29,727 nucleotides of DNA, taken from the NCBI GenBank assembly GCA_051453625.1, contig JBOZIK010000001.1, forward strand, positions 21,168,316-21,198,042. The letters run 5' to 3'. The notes under the pieces were generated by a model, which saw only the letters and a list, made by a program, of their open reading frames with translations, was not told the origin of the DNA and searched no databases. The position numbers and the translations under genes are program-made. The stretch's first letter is position 1. Every line of letters begins with the position of its first letter. Shown piece by piece: positions 10,338 through 19,718 of this stretch. This DNA is from Welwitschia mirabilis. Taxonomy: Eukaryota; Gnetophyta; Gnetopsida; Welwitschiales.

Positions 10338-10796
10338 AGGCTATTGAGGAGTACAAGGGTTGTCATCATTTAAGTGAGTATATTAGACCTCTATTCAGTT
10401 ATTTGTTTGTGTGACGTTATACTTTATTGGAAGCTATAGGTTTTTTGTGTGTTGCTTTTTAATTTTGGCTTTTCAGATTTAATTTTCTATAGAAAAAGAA
10501 TGGTCATACCTCTATCATCTCCATAATAGTCAGGATGATAGTGTTCATTTTTCACTTTTAGTTTTATTTTTGGATTGTGATTTTCATGAAATAAATTATT
10601 TTTTGTCATCTCTTGTGACATCTAGATGACTAGGTGGATGATAAGCCTATTTTCTGTGTTTTTTGATTTTTGTTTTCTTTTGGTTCTATTTCTATTTTTC
10701 TAATTTTTTTATGTGTCATTCTTTTTGTCATTCTCATATAGATAGGATGATGGTATGTTATTTTTGATCTATTTCCTATTATTTGCTTTTTACAAG
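10338..10796 (+). other. G2 leader with three inverted-repeat motifs
   Basis: A T-rich non-coding stretch between primer site and gag. It carries CTATCATC/GATGATAG (10512-10519 and 10534-10541, perfect), a GTCATC ... GATGATA motif (about 10604-10643, with the palindrome CATCTAGATG at 10619-10628) and a GTCATT ... GGATGATGG motif (about 10715-10752), spaced about 90-110 bases apart. Confidence 0.65.
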
Positions 10797-12274
10797 ATGT
10801 TACAATATGGTCAACATAGAGAAGAGATATTTGAGAGAAAATCTACTAATAGAAAAGACATCAAAGAAGAACTAGTGGATATAGAAAATGAATCAGAAAA
10901 TAAATCTCTAGGTGCACTCAAACCCTCTTTCAAATTTACTTTTTTTGGGTTAGATTTTCTTGACAAAAACCCTATAGAAGGAGAGAACTAATTTACAATG
11001 TTAAGTGCCTTCCATAAGTAGAAATAAGTTGTAGGTCCTTCTACCCCTAATGTAAACCTCACCCTTAAAGAATTATTATTCAACAAGAAAAGAGAAATTC
11101 AAACACCTTTTGATCTCCCCTTAAGAGATGATGCAAGCTTAAAAATTTACATGTCTACCTAACTTTTAGTGGAGAAGATGATGAAAATCTCCTTCAACAC
11201 CTTAGAGAGATTGAACAACTAATCCTTACCTTGGAAAATGGGAAGAAAAAAGTAACAAATAGAATATATATGGTAATATTTCTCATGACATTAAAGGGTA
11301 GGAAAAAACTTTAGCTAAAAACTATATCCAAAAAAAGCTTAAAAACATGGGATCAAATCCAGTAAACCTTTGTAAAAAGATTCATAAGTGAAGAAACTAT
11401 GAGAAAAAGAAAAGAAGAGATAATAAACTTCCAACAAAAACCAAATAAAGATTATGCTTCTACTTATAAACATTTATCTATAGTAATCCATTGTAATCTA
11501 GTAGATGCCTTTTCAAGAGTAGAACAACTAGATCATTTTTATAGTGGATTGATTCCCCACATGAAACAACTTCTATATTTCTCTTGTGGTTGAAACCTCA
11601 TGAACCTTACATTAGAAGATGTCTAGACAAAATTAGAAGAACTTGTGGAGGTTAGTCAAGCTTGGTCAACACCTAAAGAAAATCAAACTGTAGGCCATCA
11701 AAAATAAGTAGAAGCTAATCCTATAAATTCTATGAAAGATTTTACAAAAACCTTGGATAAATATGTAGAAATAATTTTAAATGCCAAATCTATAATCAAG
11801 AAAAATGTTATGCAAACTTGTGACTTAAGTGAAGATAATTATCATATTACTAAAAACTGTCCCCTTTTTTCCAACATACAAAGAAAGAATTCAAGAAGAA
11901 GTTTATGCTTTCAACCAACCATCTCAAAAATTCCATCAAGCACAACTAAGATTGAACACTCATTTTTAAAACAATCCTCAACCTTTTAGAAATTAACTTG
12001 AAAATACAAACTACCCACCAAGTTCATCTAGTTACCAATATCCAAGTGATTCAATCATAAACCTTACAGATGAAATTAGAAGATCACAAAAAGAAACAAA
12101 TTCCAAACTTGAAAACTTAATAAGCATCCTTTAATAAACAATGATATCAAATCAAAAACCTTAAATAACTTTAGCAACGCAACCTTTATTAAACCCAAAT
12201 AATCTAAAAAAAGATTATAAGGTTGTGACAAGAAGTGGACAATAAATAAACCCTCCTCTATGTGAATCTTCCAC
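10797..12274 (+). pseudogene. G2 gag (broken)
   Basis: Capsid/nucleocapsid gene. I take the ATG at 10797 (MLQYGQHREEIFERKS) as the start because it holds the same place after the leader as the gag start of G1. The capsid region shows FVKRFISEETMRKRKEEI with several stops near 11370-11430 and FYSGLIPHMKQLLYFSCGG at 11530-11590. The zinc knuckle at 11819-11860 reads CDLSEDNYHITKNC: exact C-x2-C-x4-H-x4-C spacing with the second Cys changed to Ser (AGT). Near 12220 VVTRSGQ then a stop resembles the TLRSGK-type segment that precedes protease in this clade. Stops and frameshifts occur throughout; the 3' end runs into a gap. Confidence 0.82.
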
Positions 12275-12371
12275 NNNNNNNNNNNNNNNNNNNNNNNNNN
12301 NNNNNNNNNNNNNNNNNNNNNNNNNNNNNNNNNNNNNNNNNNNNNNNNNNNNNNNNNNNNNNNNNNNNNNN
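12275..12371. other. assembly gap, 97 N
   Basis: It lies between gag and protease of G2. No duplicated flanks are visible here. Confidence 0.99.
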
Positions 12372-12589
12372 AAAAATCCTTTTCAACAAATCACCCATTG
12401 AATGAATAGGCTTAATAACAATTCAACTTTCAATGATCACTTAAAAGCCATGATGAAAAATGTGAGCATAAACTTACCTTTTTGGAAAGTTTTATAAGAA
12501 AATCTAAGGTACTAAAAATTATGAAAAGACCTAATAAGAAAAAAACATAAATGAGTTATTCCTAGAAAAGTCTTTCTAGCCCAATCCCT

Positions 12590-13115
12590 CGTGAACTTAG
12601 TTTTACAAAAATCACTCAAATTTAAAGATATAAGAGCAACCACGGTGAATGTTATTGTAGAGGAAAATAAAAAGATTAGGAAATCCTTAATTAAAATTAG
12701 AGTAAGTGATAATATTATGCCACTTCATATTTGTAAGAGACTTGGTTTGGAGGATAGAATAGAGCCTACTTCAATTGTCTTAGAATTAGTAAACACATCA
12801 GTTAAGAAATTGTTAGATGTCATTAAAGATTTGGCAATTCAAATAGAATAGGCTTACTACCCTATAGATGTGATTATCATAAAATTAGAGCATAACAGAG
12901 AATACCCTTTACTTCTAGGTAGAGCCTTTTGTACAATATTCCACTACATCATTGACACAAGAATAGGAACAATAAAATGTCATTTTGGAAATAGAACATT
13001 TACAATAAGAGTCTTTAAAGTAGCTAAGAAAGATTTGGGTAATGATGAAACTAACATTCAAAACAATATCAAACCAACCTTATTCTTACAACATCACCCA
13101 CTTGAAGAAAGATAG
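12590..13115 (+). pseudogene. G2 aspartic protease (broken)
   Basis: Retropepsin domain homologous to that of G1 and almost fully readable. KSLIKIRVSDNIMPLHICK covers the active-site segment, but the catalytic Asp is Lys (AAA, 12693-12695) and the Gly is Arg, so it is dead. RLGLEDRIEP, IVLELVNTSVKK, then a TAG at 12849-12851, YYPIDVIIIKLEH and YPLLLGRAFC follow in one frame, the last being the conserved LLGR motif. It is open except for the single stop. Upstream, SINLPFWKVL and KVFLAQS match the linker of G1. Confidence 0.85.
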
Positions 13116-13189
13116 ATAAAATCAAATGAGCATGTGCTTTGTGATAACCAACTTAAGAAAGAAGAAGAAATGAAACCTTAGGAGTGTAA

Positions 13190-13560
13190 AAAAGTGCAAC
13201 TTTTCAAGAAAGATTATGAGGAAGATTGTCCATTACATGAACCAATTCAAAATCATAATTTGAACTTGGATGAGAAAAATATTTTTAATGGAGTTAAATA
13301 TAAAATTCTTTGTAATGATCAAAATAAAATTTTAACATTCCATGAAAATATGTTATCAAAGTTACCATTTCTCTCTCTCTTAACTTCCAAAATTTATGCT
13401 TTAATGTGGTATCATAGAGTGCCTTCTATTACTCCTCTCTTTATCCAATTTATTTTACTTGGAAATAATTGCACATCTCTTATGTTTCATCACTTGGTAA
13501 ATTTTTGGTTTGGACATTATTTCTTTAAAATTATTGAGACCAAAATAGATCCTAAATTTT
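13190..13560 (+). pseudogene. G2 protease-RT linker and RT stub
   Basis: After the protease, LNLDEKNIFNGVKYKIL and SKIYALMWYHRVPSITP match the linker before RT in G1 (NGLKYIFLN, SKFYAFAWFH). The last recognisable piece is FFKIIETKIDPKFS at about 13520-13560, matching the very first helix of RT in G1 (IIKIIDTRIIYS). Nothing of the RT fingers, palm or catalytic motifs follows. The frame runs on to 13712 through T-rich sequence, but that tail (Phe-rich) is not protein-like. So the element lost its enzymatic core at this point. Confidence 0.7.
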
Positions 13561-15497
13561 CCCTTTTTTTTGTGTGTTTTATATTTAGAAATTCAATAAA
13601 ATTAGCTTTTCTTAAAATTTTCTTTTTAGTTTTCTATTTTGAGAGTCTCTATTGTCATTTTCTGATTTCAGTTTTTATTTTTGTTTATAGTTTCCATTTT
13701 CTATTTTTTTAATAATAATAATCTATCGTCTCCTATCTCATCTCCATGATAAGGTGGATGATAGTTATTTTTGTTAATTTTTTTAGATTTTTGATAATTT
13801 TATATGTTTTCTAATTTTTTTCCTCTATCATTCTCTCTGTCGTCTAGACAATGACCGGGATGATAATCAATAAAATGTTGATTTTTATTTTTTGTTAATT
13901 TAAGAAAATACATTTTTATTACTCTGTTGAGATTTCTAAATTAACTGCTTAAGAATTGTAGGAAGTAAATGGGTAAAAATTGGAATTACACGAGCAAACC
14001 GTCTAAATTTTCTCTTAGTTTCTTTTCTTTGGAAGATTATTATGATATTACTTGATTATTTTTTTCAAACTTGACTTATGTATTTTCATGACTAGTTTTT
14101 TGACTTGGACATTTCAGTGGCAAGATTGAATTCATCTAATCTTATGACATTCACATGTCCATAAACTTCAATTAAAGGAAGATGCTTTATTTTTGATGTT
14201 TTCACAATGGTAAAGAGGTCTATTGTTTAAGAGCATTCTTTTCTGTTTTAATCATATGACTTTCATCTTCATCTTTCAGAATGTTTAATCATGTGAAATG
14301 TTGTTTTGTTTTATTTAAAAAGAGAGAGAGAGAGTATTTGTATGAAATAAATACCATGATGTTTTATATCTATAATATCTTAAAAACATGATTACCATGA
14401 TGTCCTATTACAAGTATAGTGAAGAAAATATTTCTGAAAGAAGCCCTTGATAGTGTAATATGAGAGCTATGGAAACTCCACTGGGAGGTTAGTTAGCCAT
14501 GCTTCATGAGTCCTTACTTCCCTGACTATGGTTGCACTTCCCTCATAATGGATAATAAAGGTGTATTTAACTTTGAGGCTATGGGATCAGTGGTGTTCCT
14601 AGTGTCATTAGAGGCATTGCTTATTTCCTAGACTCTTATTCTTTTCACATAATCATTTCATTTCTTGAGATTTAGATGTTTATTTTGATATGATGACAGG
14701 AGAGTTTATTTTTGAGTTACTCTTTGGTCTAATCATTAATTTTTTAAAGCATTTCACTCTAGCATTATCATAATCACTACCTTATCGAATGGAATTTTTG
14801 TACATTAAGTCATGCATTTTACACATCAAGTGATGTTATAATTTCTTTGATGGGAGTCTGCTAGGTTAAAATATCAGATTGACAAGCTATCTTTGTTTAT
14901 GTTATCTTACCCATTATTCTTGTTTTCTTTTGTGGGTTTGTTAGTTATTTCAAAGTCATTACCATATTTTTTTAGCATGTTTTCCTTGTTTAAGTTTTTA
15001 ATAAAAGATAATTTATTACTTAGATAAGTGGTTTCTTCAGATTTTTGGTATTGTAAGCACTTGCTTATGTTCTTTTTGTGATGAAACATTTTTATTGTCC
15101 ACTCTTTTCTTTACTTATTAGACTATTACATATCTCTTTACTCAGCCTTGCACTTCATTTTGGAAAATTATCCTCTTTTACTTACCTTCTCACTCTTGTT
15201 TGCTTTCTTTGCTTTATTTTTCAATATGGGATGTATTGTTTTTTCTTTAGGAGGGGGGCACAAACCCATTTTCATGGCTCATTTTCAAAAATTTTTAACT
15301 TAATTTATAGCTTTCATGATATAAAATTTTTAAAATTTTTATATACACTATGCATTACTTGTTATTTATCTATGTGATGTGTTTTATGAGCCTATTTTAT
15401 AACTTCTAGATTTATCTTTTGAAAAATAAATTTGCTCACAAGTATGGTTTTTCCACTGGTTTTTGTTAGGGACTGACAAAGGTTAAGTGAAAGGCTA
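13561..15497 (+). other. G2 3' non-coding region
   Basis: About 1.9 kb without a supported gene. It opens with T-rich sequence that resembles the G2 leader and contains two inverted-repeat motifs (CTATCGTC ... GATGATAG, 13723-13764; CTATCATT ... GATGATA, 13824-13865). From 14070 to 14530 it matches the 3' UTR of G1. A short (AG)n run lies at about 14321-14335, and a G-rich run AGGAGGGGGG at 15249-15258. Just before the LTR, TTAGGGACTGACAAAGG and GTGAAAGGCTA (15466-15497) occupy the polypurine-tract position but are degraded. Confidence 0.65.
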
Positions 15498-16559
15498 TGT
15501 TGCACTACTAATTTATGGTTATTTAATAGGGTTTTATGAGTTGTTTTATAGGACTTTTATAAAGGTTTAGGTGTGATTCTAAGGATTTTGGAGATACAAG
15601 AGAAAATCTTAAACAAGTGCGATTCTTATCGAAATCTGATATATTAAAGGCATTTTCTGATGCATAGAGCTTTAAAGAAGGAATTCATGACAAAAAATGC
15701 TAAGTCCTCTTTAAGGAAATAATCAAATAAAACTATTGTCTTCTCCATCATCCCCATGATAAGTAGGATAATGACTGCTAAGTTATCATTTTGAGAAGAT
15801 TTTATAATGTACTATTGTTCCCACTATTATCCAAATGATAATTGGTTGACACTTATATGTAATTGACTCTGACAACTATCCATAACTGTTTCATCTATTT
15901 CTAAGTCATTTATGAGTACACCTAATAATACCTACCATTTATCCTTTTTTGCTATATTTTCTTATAAATAAGTCCCTTTTCAACTTTCCTTCTCATCTTC
16001 GTTGCACTAGAAATTCTCATGACAAGAGGTCAAAGGGCGAGAGATCCATCTACGTGTGTTGCAGAAAGATGTGCACTTGGTGAAGGGAGGTGTATCTTCC
16101 ATTGATATTTGACTATTTTGTAACCTAGATGTTGTTACTCTTCTAATATAAAAGTTAATTTTCTTTTCATGATTTCATCTTAGGTTTTCTGATTACCCTT
16201 ATGGTTTATTATTGTCCTTGATCTGGTGACAATTTCTTGGATGACATAGATCATTAAGGGTAGTCTTTGTTAAGGCTAAAAGCAAGTAGAGTTAGGGTTA
16301 TTTTGCATTGCATGTTAGTTTAGATTGCATCTTGCATCTTTTATTGTATTTTTATTTCCTTGCATTATTATTTATTCTTGATTCCTAGTTTCATTTGCAA
16401 AGAAACCTCATTCTCATACTTATAGACTTTAATGTGAATAGGACATTTTAGGTTTACTTCCACCATACTAGTATGATGTATTCTGTAAGCTATCTATTTT
16501 GGTTATAAATGATAGGATCTCTTTGAATGTAAAATCTTACACAAATACACACCACAACA
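15498..16559 (+). repeat. G2 3' LTR
   Basis: It starts TGTTGCACTACT and ends ACCACAACA, so the TGTTG/CAACA inverted ends are intact. It is collinear with 9242-10316. CTATATTTTCTTATAAATAAGTCCC recurs at about 15952-15975 as a candidate TATA region. At 15812-15845 it keeps a decayed version of the inverted motif (CTATTGTT ... AATGATAA). Confidence 0.92.
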
Positions 16560-16564
16560 ATTGC
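16560..16564 (+). other. target site duplication of G2, right copy
   Basis: ATTGC, matching ATGGC at 9237-9241 at four of five positions. Confidence 0.65.
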
Positions 16565-16935
16565 TACCATAAATAAATGATATTCCTTCCTTTTGGAATA
16601 CAAAATACTATTTATCTCTCTTTCTTTATGCTACAAATATCTCCATTAAATTCAATATCAAAACCCTTTTGGATAAGTTACCCAATTAAAATGAGATTAC
16701 ATGTTAAAGTATAAGCATAAATAATATCTTTAATTTCTACACATTTCTCATCATCAAAAGAAATTGTAATAGTTCCAATACCTTCAATTTTAATCTTATT
16801 TCTATCTCTGATGCTAACTTCTCCTAAATATTTTAGCTTAAAATGCTTAAAAAGATGCTTATATTTGTAGAGATGATTAGAGTAGCTAGAATCTAGTATT
16901 CATTCATGATAAGTTACAATAATAGATGCACATAA
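16565..16935 (-). pseudogene. C2 aspartic protease (broken)
   Basis: The minus strand reads ILDSSYSNH at 16900-16873; the active-site Asp is kept (codon 16891-16893) but the following Ser-Gly is Ser-Ser (16885-16890), and the Trp expected just before is a TGA stop. It continues with KHLFKHFKLKYLGEVSIRDR, KIKIEGIGTITISF and a KGFDIEFNGDICSIKK end, the order of copia proteases. The gene is nearly in one frame, then is interrupted at 16560 by G2. The zinc-binding integrase end resumes on the other side of G2 at 9236. Confidence 0.82.
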
Positions 16936-17060
16936 GATATTGTAGATGCTTTTATCATTGAATTTTTGACTTCTATGTGTTTCTTTAGTTACCACTGGTA
17001 TATTCTGTGTTAATTTTAATGTAGAAATCTATTCAAATATTTTTACATTTTGCTACATGT

Positions 17061-17114
17061 TTTATTCTTGAGTTGTCTCCATAAAACCCTTGTTACCTTT
17101 TTGATATTCTGGGT
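17061..17114. repeat. 54-bp exact duplicate flanking a gap, left copy
   Basis: Identical over 54 bases to 17585-17638. It ends at the first N. Confidence 0.97.
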
Positions 17115-17584
17115 NNNNNNNNNNNNNNNNNNNNNNNNNNNNNNNNNNNNNNNNNNNNNNNNNNNNNNNNNNNNNNNNNNNNNNNNNNNNNNNNNNNNNN
17201 NNNNNNNNNNNNNNNNNNNNNNNNNNNNNNNNNNNNNNNNNNNNNNNNNNNNNNNNNNNNNNNNNNNNNNNNNNNNNNNNNNNNNNNNNNNNNNNNNNNN
17301 NNNNNNNNNNNNNNNNNNNNNNNNNNNNNNNNNNNNNNNNNNNNNNNNNNNNNNNNNNNNNNNNNNNNNNNNNNNNNNNNNNNNNNNNNNNNNNNNNNNN
17401 NNNNNNNNNNNNNNNNNNNNNNNNNNNNNNNNNNNNNNNNNNNNNNNNNNNNNNNNNNNNNNNNNNNNNNNNNNNNNNNNNNNNNNNNNNNNNNNNNNNN
17501 NNNNNNNNNNNNNNNNNNNNNNNNNNNNNNNNNNNNNNNNNNNNNNNNNNNNNNNNNNNNNNNNNNNNNNNNNNNNNNNNNNNN
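17115..17584. other. assembly gap, 470 N, with identical flanks
   Basis: The same 54 bases border the gap on both sides, so the two contigs overlap and the gap is probably not real. Confidence 0.97.
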
Positions 17585-17638
17585 TTTATTCTTGAGTTGT
17601 CTCCATAAAACCCTTGTTACCTTTTTGATATTCTGGGT
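17585..17638. repeat. 54-bp exact duplicate flanking a gap, right copy
   Basis: Identical to 17061-17114 and starting at the first base after the N run. Confidence 0.97.
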
Positions 17639-18022
17639 TTTTCTTTGAATTTATGTAGTTATAATCCTTTACTTTCTTCTAATGTCCTTTTTTAAGGTTT
17701 TCATACATGTCATAATAGTTGCATGTGCCTCTTTTATTATTAAAATAGCATTATTGCCTTCACACCTTTGCATGTTCTTTTGTTTCTTGTGAAGCTATTC
17801 CTTCTCTTGAACTAAGTCTTCCTCTTGTGCTTCTTTCTCTTCTTGCATGTGATGGTTAATTTTGAAACATGTTCTAGTAAGTTCTTCCTTTACTTCTTCC
17901 TCTATAATTACTATTTCCTCTTTTTATAACAAAATAATTAATAAGTTCTTATAAAGAATAGTTATCTAAATCTTTAAACTCCATAATAGCTATAGCAAAA
18001 GAATGATACTTGCATGCTAGCG

Positions 18023-18025
<3 letters not shown>

Positions 18026-18060
<35 letters not shown>
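18026..18060. repeat. (GA)n microsatellite, left of gap
   Basis: About 17 GA units followed by AACCTAAGTA, the same right border as the tract at 18579-18623. Confidence 0.95.
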
Positions 18061-18063
<3 letters not shown>

Positions 18064-18072
18064 TAAGTAATT

Positions 18073-18578
18073 NNNNNNNNNNNNNNNNNNNNNNNNNNNN
18101 NNNNNNNNNNNNNNNNNNNNNNNNNNNNNNNNNNNNNNNNNNNNNNNNNNNNNNNNNNNNNNNNNNNNNNNNNNNNNNNNNNNNNNNNNNNNNNNNNNNN
18201 NNNNNNNNNNNNNNNNNNNNNNNNNNNNNNNNNNNNNNNNNNNNNNNNNNNNNNNNNNNNNNNNNNNNNNNNNNNNNNNNNNNNNNNNNNNNNNNNNNNN
18301 NNNNNNNNNNNNNNNNNNNNNNNNNNNNNNNNNNNNNNNNNNNNNNNNNNNNNNNNNNNNNNNNNNNNNNNNNNNNNNNNNNNNNNNNNNNNNNNNNNNN
18401 NNNNNNNNNNNNNNNNNNNNNNNNNNNNNNNNNNNNNNNNNNNNNNNNNNNNNNNNNNNNNNNNNNNNNNNNNNNNNNNNNNNNNNNNNNNNNNNNNNNN
18501 NNNNNNNNNNNNNNNNNNNNNNNNNNNNNNNNNNNNNNNNNNNNNNNNNNNNNNNNNNNNNNNNNNNNNNNNNNNNNN
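18073..18578. other. assembly gap, 506 N, at a microsatellite
   Basis: GA tract plus AACCTAAGTA stands on both sides, suggesting an assembly break and overlap at the repeat. Confidence 0.95.

Positions 18579-18623
<45 letters not shown>
18579..18623. repeat. (AG)n microsatellite, right of gap
   Basis: About 22 AG units followed by AACCTAAGTA. In C2 gag it appears as a Leu-Ser run on the minus strand and is an expansion, not a domain. Confidence 0.95.
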
Positions 18624-18627
<4 letters not shown>

Positions 18628-19125
18628 TAAGTACTTTATCCACCAATGGTCTTCTAGATTTTAGTTCTCTAAGCTCTGTAAGTTTATTAAGAACATTTTG
18701 CAATCTTTTAAGAAATTTATTAAGAGGTTTACTTTAAAACATCATGAGGGTTTCAAACTTCCATTTTGCTTCATGAGTTTAACTCACTAAACTTTAGATA
18801 TGCCTTTAAAGTAACTTTCAAGAACATCCCAATATTCTTTCATAGTATTTTTTGTCATGATCTTTGAAAAAATTCTATCATGCAACCCATTTTCAATGAT
18901 GCCTCTAGATATTACACTTTTATTATTTCTTTCATCATATGCCTTCTTTCAATTATTTGATATTAGTTGGTACTCTATCAATGTAACTATTCTAAAAGAA
19001 TTCTCAATCACTTCCCATGCTTCATTACCTTCAAAATTGTTTTAATCATTTTCTACTCATACTAAAAGTTATTGCCTTTAGGCCTCAAAATTTGTGTACC
19101 TAAAAGAACCTATTTTACTTTTACA

Positions 19126-19418
19126 GTGCACCAAATAAAAATAGCGACATAAAATATCAACAAATGAAAAAATAGACTGTATTTTTTATTAGAAACACCT
19201 AGGTTTTATCTTAAATTATATGGATTAATCTTTAATTTATAAAACAACCATAAAAAAATCAAGTTTAAAGCTATTTTTGAAAAAATAAATAACTATAAAA
19301 TATAAAAAGACTAAAACAAGAAACTTAGATAATATGAAAATAGCTACACCTATTGAAAAACTATTTCTACCTCTTAAAATACATCAAAAGTAATCTCTAT
19401 CAAAACCAAAATAAAGCT
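19126..19418 (-). other. C2 leader between LTR and gag
   Basis: AT-rich and non-coding on both strands; nothing recognisable except the possible primer site next to the LTR. Confidence 0.5.
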
Positions 19419-19718
19419 TGTAACGGTAATAATAAGAAAGTAATTAGAGAATAAAAGTTGCAGAAATGTAAAATTAGTAGAATCAGATAAAACACAAGAT
19501 GCTCAATCTCAAGAATGCTTTCTCCTCTATTTCAGATATAAAAATATTAGTTCATTTAATACAATATGAGTTTTTCACACTCATTCTACTTTAAATATAC
19601 CTAATTTTTCAAGAAATCTATATTAAAACCCTAAGACATATTTACGTTAATTTATACCTCTAACAAACATATTGGCTGAAACATAAAAAAACAACTTGCA
19701 AATTAATTATAACTAACA
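19419..19718 (-). repeat. C2 5' LTR (candidate)
   Basis: On the minus strand this 300-base stretch starts TGTTAGTTATAATTAA and ends ATTACCGTTACA. It lies between the point where A1 RT coding stops (19719) and the C2 gag region, as a 5' LTR should. GGTTTTGATAGAGA about 15 bases downstream may be a degraded initiator-Met-type primer site. The other LTR is outside the window, so the ends are inferred. Confidence 0.6.

Larger units (their letters stand above)
9242..16559 (+). mobile_element. G2: complete-length non-autonomous Ty3/gypsy element nested in C2
   Basis: At 7318 bases this is the only element here with both LTRs, flanking ATGGC/ATTGC duplications and a primer binding site. Its order on the plus strand is 5' LTR, primer site, leader with inverted-repeat motifs, gag, protease, the first codons of RT, then a long non-coding 3' part and the 3' LTR. 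The RT core, RNase H and integrase are absent, so it would have needed proteins from a relative such as intact G1-type elements. LTR identity is about 86 % over the first 130 bases I compared by eye, so the insertion is old. Confidence 0.9.
17640..19125 (-). pseudogene. C2 gag (broken, with a GA repeat and gap inside)
   Basis: Copia capsid gene on the minus strand. GSFRYTNFEA near 19110-19080 and NEAWEVIENSFRI near 19030 resemble the N-terminal Trp-containing region; GLHDRIFSKIMTKNTMKEYW and DVLESYFKGISKV near 18900-18800 correspond to the conserved middle of the UBN2-type gag domain. SRRPLVDKVLRFLS (18655-18620) then runs straight into a (CT)n/(GA)n microsatellite. Beyond the gap, a Lys/Glu-rich tail (about 17900-17700) has a possible but badly damaged zinc knuckle near 17740-17700. 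Many stops and frameshifts. Confidence 0.75.
8413..19718 (-). mobile_element. C2: degraded Ty1/copia retrotransposon, split by G2 and cut by G1
   Basis: Read on the minus strand: 5' LTR (19718-19419), gag (about 19125-17640), protease (about 16935-16565), then the G2 insertion (16559-9242), then pre-integrase and integrase (9236-8413), where the G1 LTR begins. Protease before integrase is copia gene order, and both halves are on the same strand in the right order. The RT and RNase H that should follow lie beyond the left edge, past G1. C2 itself sits in the RT of the Athila-like element A1: the A1 reading resumes at 19719. All genes are broken. Confidence 0.85.

Noticed and set aside
13561-13712. 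Tail of the 13194-13712 frame with hydrophobic Phe-rich residues, looking like membrane helices
   Set aside because: It is translated T-rich UTR after the RT stub; no gene expected in that place.
7111-13865. A CRISPR-like or satellite array made of the CTATCATC/GATGATAG motifs
   Set aside because: Copies vary in length and spacing and are scattered over kilobases in retrotransposon UTRs; no regular repeat-spacer units.
15078-15377. Plus-strand frame of 99 codons with hydrophobic stretches
   Set aside because: T-rich 3' UTR of G2; no counterpart in G1 and no motif.
17700-17745. A fifth gag zinc knuckle in C2
   Set aside because: A Lys-Glu-Ala-His stretch followed by a Cys is visible, but the cysteine spacing cannot be placed in one frame.
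17050-18703. Open frames of 181 and 228 codons, one with a Leu-Ser repeat
   Set aside because: They span N gaps, and the Leu-Ser run is a translated GA microsatellite.
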